From: Antilocapra americana
Lineage: Eukaryota; Chordata; Mammalia; Artiodactyla; Antilocapridae
Direction: 5' to 3'
Length of the DNA: 64,000 nucleotides
Assembly (NCBI GenBank): GCA_007570785.1
Contig: ML661885.1
Location: 18,026,000 to 18,089,999 of the forward strand
Each line of letters starts with the position of its first letter. Within the stretch, counting starts at the first letter, position 1. The notes under the pieces are model-generated. The model ran no database searches and was not told the origin of the DNA. It saw nothing but the letters and a program-made list of their open reading frames with translations. Positions 57,111 to 64,000 of this stretch are shown piece after piece. Made by a program: the position numbers and the translations under genes.

Positions 57111-57283
57111 TTATATAGTATACGGCATACTAAGACTGTATTATATATTACATGTTGTAATAAGACTATGTCTTAAAATATGCAACAAACTTTATCTATG
57201 ACATTACTGTAATTGTTTGTTAAAAGATAATTTACCCTAGTAAATTGTGTTTCCTTGAATGAGAATTTACCAAGTGTCAACTG

Positions 57284-57450
57284 GTAAAGAAATGAAAGGA
57301 AGAGAAGAAGGAAGAATGGAGGTAAGGAGGAGAGAAGGAAGGAAAGAAGGACAGAAGAAAAAAGAAAAGAAGAAAGACAACATGAAAGAAAAGGAGAAAG
57401 AAGGAAAGCAAAAAGAAAGAAAGAAAAGATATAAAGGAAGATGGAAGGTG
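57284..57450 (+). repeat. Purine (GAAG/GAAA) tract
   Basis: About 165 bases, nearly all A and G, in GGAA, GAAG and GAAA units. The Lys/Glu-rich frame over it (57259-57483) reflects composition only. Confidence 0.9.
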
Positions 57451-57957
57451 ATGAGGGGTGACAGGTATGAAAGGTCTGGATAGAAAAGTCTGAGGAATAA
57501 TGTAATTAGTTAGGACTAAGACAACTTCTTTTGAATGAATTTATTATTAGTTATTTAAAAATATTGTGATATATTGTGTATTATTAAAAAAATTTGGAAG
57601 TGATGATCCATAGATTCAGAAGTCTGTGTAAAAATCTTATTGGGAAGCATCACGACACTGAGTGTTTTCTTCTGTCATATACACAAGAGAACTTTAAAAA
57701 TAAAAATTAACATTGATCTTTCTCCACATTTATGATTTGGAAGGACACTCTCTGATAGAATGGACAGGCAAGAATATATGTTCATCACAGTTAAGTGGGA
57801 TTGTCAATTTTTGTTGATACAGAAGTTCTGATCACTAAAAATCAATAATGATTTTATTGGTACAAACAATTTGATCACTAGAGATCAAATGTCACTAAAG
57901 ATGTCTGGTCACTAGGTTTATAGGAGTGTCAGGTAGGGTTTACAAATATTGCCTTAT
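57451..57957. other. Unassigned sequence
   Basis: A short internal echo ('gatcactaaaaatcaata', 'gatcactagagatcaaat') near 57830-57890 is the only structure seen. Confidence 0.5.
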
Positions 57958-57969
57958 ACCTTGTAATAA

Positions 57970-58183
57970 CCAGGGCTTCCCTGGTGGCTCAGTGGTAGAG
58001 AATCTGCCTGCAATGAAGGAATCGCAGGAGACACAGTTTGGATCCTTGGATCAGGGAGATTCCCTGAGGAGGTCATGGCAACCCACTTCATTACTCTTGC
58101 CTGGGAAGTCCCATGGATAGAAGAGCTTGGCGGGCATGGGGTTGCAAAGAGGTGGACATGACTGAGCAACTGAGCACACACTC
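57970..58183 (+). mobile_element. Bov-tA SINE with 12-bp target duplication
   Basis: ACCTTGTAATAA (57958-57969) and ACCTTGTAACAA (58184-58195) flank it with one mismatch. Head 'cagggcttccctggtggctcag' is intact; the middle has a short insertion ('aatgaaggaatcgcagg'). Confidence 0.93.
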
Positions 58184-58195
58184 ACCTTGTAACAA

Positions 58196-58518
58196 GTTAT
58201 TTACATGAAGCAGTGATAGCGAGGGAGTTGCTCTAGACATAGGCCTTTATTGCTAGGGTCCTCATGCAGATAGAAGGAATGGAGGCAAACCCTAAGAAAA
58301 TGACAGAAGACTTGGTGATTTGATCCACCAGTGAAAGATGTCCCTTTGCTGCGGAAATCCCTGTAGTGGGTATTCCATGGACACACCTAAAAATCAATAA
58401 TTAGGACATCGTGCTCAACCATGTGAGGAAGTGTGAAAGGCAGGCTAATAAATAAGAACAAATAGTACCTTCAATAATTTACCAGTGGTTGACAAAATAA
58501 TCCACACAATAAACATTT
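58196..58518. other. Unassigned sequence
   Basis: No gene or repeat recognised. Confidence 0.5.
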
Positions 58519-58722
58519 GAAGTTTCCAGTAAAGAAACTGCCTGCAATGCAGGAGAAACAGGTGTGATCTCTGGGTCAGAAAGAGGCCCTGAAGAAGGAA
58601 ATGGCAACCCACTAGAGTATTCTTGCCTGAAAAATCCCACGGACAGAGGAATTCAGTGGGCAACAGTCCATGAGGTCTCAAAGAGTCAGACGGACATGAC
58701 TGAGTGACTGAGCATGAACTAG
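58519..58722 (+). mobile_element. Bov-tA SINE, head partly lost
   Basis: 'tgaagtttccagtaaagaaactgcctgcaatgcagg' to 'gacatgactgagtgactgagc'. The first bases of the tRNA-like head are missing or diverged. Confidence 0.88.
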
Positions 58723-60499
58723 GGTTGTAGGTTGTGGAGAATATTCCTTGCCCACTGCTGTTGAATTTCTTTCTGCTCTTTGTACCAATGCCTGGCCTCA
58801 TCAGATGCATGCTATCCTCTGTGAACTGGAAAGAACTTGCAAAGATATCTTGCCATTATTAATCACTGCCTCTATTGTCAAAAGCTATTTGCAGATATTT
58901 TATCTCATTCTATCTAAAAATTATTCTGATGTATTTATGGTTTGCTCTTCTTTTGTACGACAATTTGGCACATGAAAATGGTGCTCTGCAAATCAGGGAG
59001 CAGTGAAAGTAATAATTTGTCCACACAAATTAGACTCTGATGCACTACTATCCTCTAATGTCTCTCATACTTGCCTTTGTATCTCCCACCACTGTGGATT
59101 TTTTTTTTTTAGATGTGCAAAGCAAATTGCAGCTATTTAAAATAACCTAGAGAGGAAGAACGATAGGCAACATCCTAACTACCTTAGGCCTTTACATTTC
59201 AGCAGCCTTGTTGCCAAGGAAACCACTTGGGACTTTAGGGAAATTTGTGGATATTTAAAATGGATTGTGCCTGTATATAGATAGACATTTGCACAATTCA
59301 TATTGCAGAATAAAAAAAGCTTCTGGTCCTGCAATATTAAGCCTGGAACTTCAAGGACTGAAGATGGGAAATAGAATGCAAAAGCTTATTCACTTATATG
59401 CCAAAGAATATGCCGTATATACTTTTTCAGATTAGTGTTAAGACTAGGCTATTTTTAAAAATGTAATATCTAGCTGGAAAAGTAGAGTGCAACATAAACC
59501 TTGCATTTTCATTTGTATTTGTGATTTGCAGTTTTAACACCACAGCATCATTTTGACAATTAATTCTCAAGATATATTTCAGTTTCTAAAATCTAAAAAG
59601 CAAAGTCAATGCATTCATTCGTCGCTAGGGCTCTGATCGAAGCTGACTGAATTCTACATAAATGTGAACATGAATCCCTACCCACAATACTATGAATAAA
59701 GAGCAAACATCAGAAGAGAATAGAGACAGGCTGACATATCAAAATCCTTGAGCTAGTTTTTCAGTTTCTGTATGTTTGTGTCTGTCCTATTTTTATTCTT
59801 TTACAAATTTCTGCTGAAGATGTGATATTCCTGGTGAGACAACTGGCTGCAGAGTAGAAAGCAAATACACAAATTAAAACTTTCAAGTTTCATTTGCACA
59901 TCTATCTCTGTTCCTTCTTGATGTATCACTGATTTTTACATACACTCTATACACAACTGTCATGTGGAGATTCTGCTTTACCCTGCATGCATAAGGAATA
60001 TCCCAGGTCCAATCAGCTGATCCCAATGGACTCTAGAACTCTAGAGGTCTGCAAAGGAGAAAGCTTTGCCCAGACAATGCATGTGCTTTGTTTTAACAAA
60101 GATTTAGCTGATGGATGGTGACATGGAGCTCCTATCTTTCACAGTTTTGGAGTGTGAGTAGCTAACATTTGTAAAGCCAGAAGTGTGAGACGAGATACAA
60201 CAACTCAAATATATACAGTTTTTCATCACAATCATTCATAGACATGCACTTTCAATGAAAAATAAATGATTATATAAGCATCACTTTTATATACAAGCTG
60301 AAGATTAGTGATGAGCCCAGGTGGATAACTTTCTTGTGCTAAACTCCTTCTAAAATCATTAAATGGTACAAAAATTGGGTGCACCATGCTTCAGTACCAG
60401 ACGTTCATGAAAAGTACCATTTACCTACAAGTCACACAGAGGAATTTCAGTTGAGTATTTTCTACACAGAGTTCTTCAAACAAAGAAACTACAAAAAAA
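58723..60499. other. Unassigned AT-rich sequence, no gene seen
   Basis: Contains a T-run (59100-59112) and an X-box-like palindrome, gttgccaaggaaac, at about 59210-59223. Short frames (58748-58975, 60379-60717) lack domains; the second runs into the BovB 5' region. Confidence 0.5.
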
Positions 60500-60598
60500 T
60501 TGTAATGAATAGAGCAGAAAGACAAGGGACAAGTATTTGGATCCTGCAGAAGCCACATCCAGGGTCAGGAGGAGCGGCTGTGCTTTGCTGGACTGGCT

Positions 60599-60716
60599 GT
60601 GAGGAGGTACCCTATGTCCAAGGTCAGAGAGATCCCAGTAAGACGGTTGGTGCTGGAGCAACTGTGAGGAGATACCCCATGTCCAAGGGCAAAGGAGAAA
60701 CGCCAGCAAGATGGTA
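60599..60716 (+). repeat. 65-bp tandem repeat in BovB 5' UTR
   Basis: 'gtgaggaggtaccctatgtc' at 60599 and 'gtgaggagataccccatgtc' at 60664 start two units, each followed by 'caagg...agtaagacggt' or 'caagg...agcaagatggt'. Confidence 0.85.
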
Positions 60717-60777
60717 GGAGGGGCGAATTAGAGTTTAGAAACAAACTCCATTCCTGCCAGAGACGCTAAGAGGACTC

Positions 60778-61214
60778 AAACAAACCTTGTGCGCACCAGG
60801 AGCCAGGGTCCCCACAGAGACTGAGGCAGAACTGTGTTTGAGCATCTCCTGTCGAGGTACAGGTCAGCAGTGGACTGCTGCAGGGACAGGGGCTCTGGGT
60901 ACAGCCAACTTGGGTATGGCATAAGCCCTCTTGGAGGAGGTCACCATTAACCCCACCATAGAGCTGCCAGAACTTACACAGGCTGGGAAATAGACTCCTG
61001 GAAGGCACAGACAAAACCTTGTACATCAGGACCCAGGAAAAGCAGTGACCTCACAGGAGACTGGCCCAGACTTGCCTGTGAGTGTTCAGGAGTCTCCAGT
61101 GGAGGCATGAGTTGGTGGTGTTCTGCTGCAGGGTGGAGGGCACTGAGTGTAGCAGTGCATGCAGGGACTTTGGAAGAAGGTCACCATTATCTTCATTGCC
61201 TCCCCCATAGTTTG
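60778..61214 (+). repeat. Diverged tandem repeat, unit about 230 bp, in BovB 5' UTR
   Basis: 'aaaccttgtgcgcaccagg' (60782) and 'aaaccttgtacatcagg' (61013) begin two units. Both continue with 'ctgctgcaggg', 'gtcaccatta' and a 'cccc(a/c)catag' end. Confidence 0.75.
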
Positions 61215-61421
61215 AAGTGAAGTCAGTCGTGTCTGACTCTTTGTGACACCATAGACTGTAGCCCACCAGGCTCCTCCGTCCATGGGATTCTCCAGGCAAG
61301 AATACTAGAGTGGGTTGCCATTTCCTTCTCCAGGGGATCTTCCTGACCCAGGGATGGAACCCAGGTCTCCTATATTGCAGGCAAATACTTTAACCTCTGA
61401 GCCACCAGGGAAGATTCCACA
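61215..61421 (-). mobile_element. Bov-tA SINE inside the BovB 5' UTR, 8-bp target duplication
   Basis: ATAGTTTG at 61207-61214 recurs at 61422-61429 and the BovB continues with 'gccccaggtaaatagc'. Complete and well preserved from 'gaagtgaagtcagtcgtgtc' to 'cctctgagccaccaggg'. Confidence 0.95.
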
Positions 61422-61874
61422 ATAGTTTGGCCCCAGGTAAATAGCAGGGAGGGAACACAGCTCCACCCATCAACAGACAATTGAATTAAAGATTTACTGA
61501 ACAGGACCCCACCTATCAGAACAAGACCCAGTTTCCCTTTCAGTCAGTCTCACCCATCAGGAAGCTTCCATAAACCTCTTATCCTTCTCCATCAGAGGGC
61601 AGACAGACTGAAAGCCACAATCCCAGAAAACTAACCTATCTAATCACATGGACCACAGCCTTGTCTAACTCAATGAAACTATGAGCCATGTGGACAAAAT
61701 GTGGTCCACTGGAGAATGGAATGGCAAACCACTTCAGTATTCTTGCCTTGAGAACCCCATAAACAGTATGAAAAGGCAAAAATATAGGACACTGAACGAT
61801 GAACTTACCCATTCAGTATATGCCGAATATGGTACTGGAGACAGTGGAGAAATAACTCCATAAATAATGATGAG

Positions 61875-62171
61875 ATGGAGTCAAAGCAAAAACAACACCC
61901 ATCTGTGGATGTGACTGGTGATGGAAGCAAGGCCCGATGTGGTAAAGAGCGATATTGCATAGGAACCTGGAATGTTAGGTCCATGAATCAAGGCAAATTG
62001 GAAGTGGTCAAACAAGAGATAGCAAGAGTGAACATCAACATTTTAGGAATCAGCGAACTAAAATGGACTGGAATGGGTGAATTTAACTCAGATGACCATT
62101 ATATCTACTGCTGTGGGCAAGAATCCCTTAGAAGAAATGGAATAGCTATCATAGTCAACAAAAGAGTCTGA
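61875..62171 (+). pseudogene. BovB endonuclease domain, N-terminal part
   Basis: A 98-codon frame. GTWNVRSM (residues 30-37) supplies the metal- or phosphate-binding Asn of APE-type endonucleases, and ISELKW (59-64) supplies the catalytic Glu61. YCCGQESLRRNGIAIIVNKRV closes the block. The stop at 62169-62171 is a TGA where the next codon should be CGA (Arg), the signature of CpG decay. The endonuclease would nick the target and expose a 3' end for reverse transcription. The upstream leader at 61681-61863 is probably the end of the 5' region rather than a separate protein. Confidence 0.88.
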
Positions 62172-62207
62172 AATGCAGTACTTTGATGGAATCTCAAAAA
62201 CAACAGA

Positions 62208-62399
62208 ATGATCTCTGTTCATCTCCAAGGCAAACTATTCAATATAATGGTAATCCAAGTATATGCCCCAACGAGTAGTGCTCAAGAAGCTGAAGTTGAA
62301 CGGTTCTATGAAGACCTACAAGACCTTTTAGAACTAATACCACCCTCCCCCCCAAAAAAAGATGTCCTTTTCATTAAGGGGACTGGAATACAAATGTAG
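62208..62399 (+). pseudogene. BovB endonuclease, middle part, catalytic Asp lost
   Basis: Continues the endonuclease with VIQVYAPTSS (residues 15-24), and ERFYEDLQDLLEL (30-43). The active-site segment that should read GDWN is garbled to GTG because a base or two is missing near 62378, so the catalytic Asp is lost and the frame ends at 62399. Confidence 0.82.
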
Positions 62400-62871
62400 G
62401 AAATCAATAAACACCTGGAGTAACAGGCAAATTTGGCCTTGGAGTACAGAATGAAGCAGGGCAAAGGCTAATAGAGTTTTACCAAGAGAATGCACTGATC
62501 ATAGCAAACATTATCCTCCAACAACACAAGAGAAGACTACACAGGGACATCAGATGATCAACACTGAAATCAGATTGATTATATTCTTTATAGCCAAAGA
62601 TGGAAAAGCTCTATACAGTCGGCAAAAACATGACTGGGAGCTGACCGTGGCTCAGATCATGAACTCCTTATTGACAAATTCAGATTTATGTAGAAGAAAA
62701 TAGGGGAAAACACTAGACCATCCAGGTATAACCTAAATCAAATCCCTTGCCATTATACAGTGGAAGTGAGAAATAGATGTAAGGGTCTAGATCTGATAAA
62801 CAGAGTGCCTGATGATCTATGGACAGAGGTTCGTGACATTGTACAGGAGACAAGGATCAAGACCATCCCCA

Positions 62872-62992
62872 AGGAAATGGCAACACATGCCAGTGTTCTT
62901 GCCTGGAGAATCCCAGAGATGGGGGAGCCTGGTGGGCTGCTGTCTATGGGGTCACACAAGTCAGACACAACTAAAGCGACTTAGCAGCAGCA
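62872..62992 (+). mobile_element. 5'-truncated Bov-tA tail with (AGC)n end, inside BovB
   Basis: 'aaggaaatggcaacacatgcc' through 'ggagcctggtgggctgc' to 'aaagcgacttagcagcagcagc'. The tRNA-like head is missing. BovB sequence 'gaccatcccc' lies on the left, and 'aagaaaaaaaatgcaag' resumes BovB on the right. The join coincides with the shared word 'aaggaaa'. Confidence 0.85.
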
Positions 62993-63000
62993 GCAAGAAA

Positions 63001-64000
63001 AAAAATGCAAGAAAGTGAAATGCCAGTCCGAGGAGGTCTTATAAAGAGCTGTCAAAAGAAGAGAAGCAAAAAGCAAAGGAGAAACGAAAAAAATATACCC
63101 ATTTGAATGCAGAGTTCCAAAGAATAGCAAGGAGAGATAAGAAAGCCTACCTTGGTGACTACTGCAAAGAAATAGAAATGAAAGCAATAGAATGAAAAGA
63201 CTAGAGATCTCTTAAAGAAAATTAGAGATACCAAGGGAACATTTCATGCCAAGAGGGGCTCAATAAAGGACAGAAATGGTAGGGACCTAACAGAAGCAGA
63301 AGATATTAAGAAGAGGTGGCAAGAATACACAGAAGAACTGTACAAAAAAGATCTTCATGGCTCAGATATTGACAATGATGTGATCACTCACACTCAACTA
63401 GAGCCAGACATTCTAGAATGTAAAGTCAAGTGGGCCTTAGGAAGCATCACGACAAACAAAGCTAGTGGAGGTAATCCTAAAAGATGATACTGTAAAAGTG
63501 CTGCACTCAGAACGCCAGTAAATTTAGAAAACTCAGCAGTGGCCACAAGACTGCTGTGGCCACAAGGTCAATTTTCATTCCAATCCCTAAGAAAGACAAT
63601 GACAAAGAATGCTCAAACTACCACACAATTGCACTCATCTCATATGCTAGAAAATTGATGCTCAAAATTCTCCAAGTCAGGCTTCAACAACACATGAACC
63701 ATGAACTTCCAGATGTTCAAGCTGGTTTTAGAAAAGGCAGAGGAACCAGAGATTAAATTGCCAACATCTGCTAGATCATCAAAAAAGCAAGAGAGTTCCA
63801 GAAAAACATTTATTTCTGCTTTATTGACTATGCCAAAGCCTTTGACTGTGTGGATCACAATAAACTGTGGAAAATTCTGAAAGAGATGGCAATACCAGAC
63901 CACTTGCCCTGCCTCTTGAGAAACCTGTATGCAGATCAGGAGGCAACAGTTAGAACTGGACATGGAACAACAGACTGGTTCCAAACAGGAAAAAGTGTAT
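63001..64000 (+). pseudogene. BovB linker and reverse transcriptase N-terminal half, cut by window end
   Basis: Linker wording ('gaatgcagagttccaaagaatagc') is followed by the RT fingers. The frame 63556-63756 has FIPIPKKDNDKECSNYHTI (residues 7-25) and QAGFRKGRGTRD (55-66), and ends at TAA where CAA is normal. The open run from 63800 has motif A FIDYAKAFDCVDH near 63815-63855 and runs off at 64000 before motifs B and C. A deletion near 63470 and the stop make it non-functional. Confidence 0.83.

Larger units (their letters stand above)
60500..64000 (+). mobile_element. BovB LINE, near full-length 5' end, runs off the window
   Basis: Begins with BovB 5' UTR (from about 60500) and keeps ORF1-like leader, endonuclease, linker and RT up to motif A by the window end. 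It is split by a Bov-tA (61215-61421) and carries a Bov-tA tail piece (62872-62992). A 25-30-base deletion near 63470 removes the usual 'gatggaattccagttgagc' segment. The only BovB in the window with a 5' end. Confidence 0.93.

Noticed and set aside
57259..57483. Lys/Glu-rich 74-codon frame
   Set aside because: Direct translation of a GA-rich repeat tract.
60379..60717. 112-codon frame entering the BovB 5' region
   Set aside because: Half lies in unassigned DNA and half in BovB 5' UTR repeats; the repeated 'VPYVQG/YPMSKG' words reflect the 65-bp tandem unit, not a protein.
1..64000. Prokaryotic features, CRISPR arrays, operons, riboswitches, intact tRNA or snRNA genes
   Set aside because: None seen; the tRNA-like pol III boxes found are all inside Bov-tA or CHR SINEs, and the tandem repeats lack CRISPR-like spacer structure.

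Overview
This window is repeat-dense, AT-rich mammalian DNA from a ruminant, most likely a bovid. The diagnosis rests on repeats: tRNA-derived Bov-tA SINEs, RTE-type BovB LINEs, cetartiodactyl CHR SINEs and bovine-type L1 (L1-BT) occur together, beside old mammal-wide repeats (MIR, L2, L1M/L1ME, MLT1, MER1, MER2, Tigger). I found no host protein-coding gene, no intact RNA gene, no CRISPR array and no operon. Every open frame I can name is a decayed transposable-element gene. The window reads as a gene desert or a large intron. One 100-N assembly gap lies at 20020-20119. Family names come from memory of consensus sequences, not from a search, and most boundaries are good to about 5-20 bases.

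Layout. 1-10 kb: a BovB tail, a Tigger DNA transposon with a remnant of its DNA-binding domain, mostly unique DNA, one Bov-tA, a decayed ERV LTR (about 7950-8592), a MER2 element and another Bov-tA. 11.8-23.1 kb: BovB pieces in both orientations, old L1 remains, several Bov-tA, the gap, a 2 kb minus-strand BovB and a MER1 element. 25.8-27.9 kb: a dated nest in which a MIR is split by a BovB and the BovB by a 505-bp solo LTR with perfect 6-bp target duplications. 28.9-31.6 kb: an old L1 broken by an LTR. 32-33 kb: a possible very old CR1/L3-like reverse transcriptase relic. 36.4-37.3 kb: a young truncated L1 with perfect 11-bp target duplications. 39.4-42.6 kb: L1ME/L1M 3' ends. 42.9-50.95 kb: an L1-BT with a nearly complete 5' UTR and an ORF1 broken by a single nonsense codon; it has lost most of ORF2 internally and was later hit by a 2 kb minus-strand BovB. 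51-58.7 kb: Bov-tA, L1, MLT1, L1ME and CHR mosaic. 60.5-64 kb: the 5' end of a near full-length BovB carrying two SINE insertions and running off the window.

The elements are linked by mechanism more than by genes. Bov-tA shares its 3' tail with BovB and presumably used the BovB reverse transcriptase, and here Bov-tA copies sit inside BovB. CHR and L1 copies supply the older layers. Nesting and target-site duplications give a relative insertion order at several places. I saw no evidence for a previously undescribed biological system; the points worth a second look concern element architecture and evolution.
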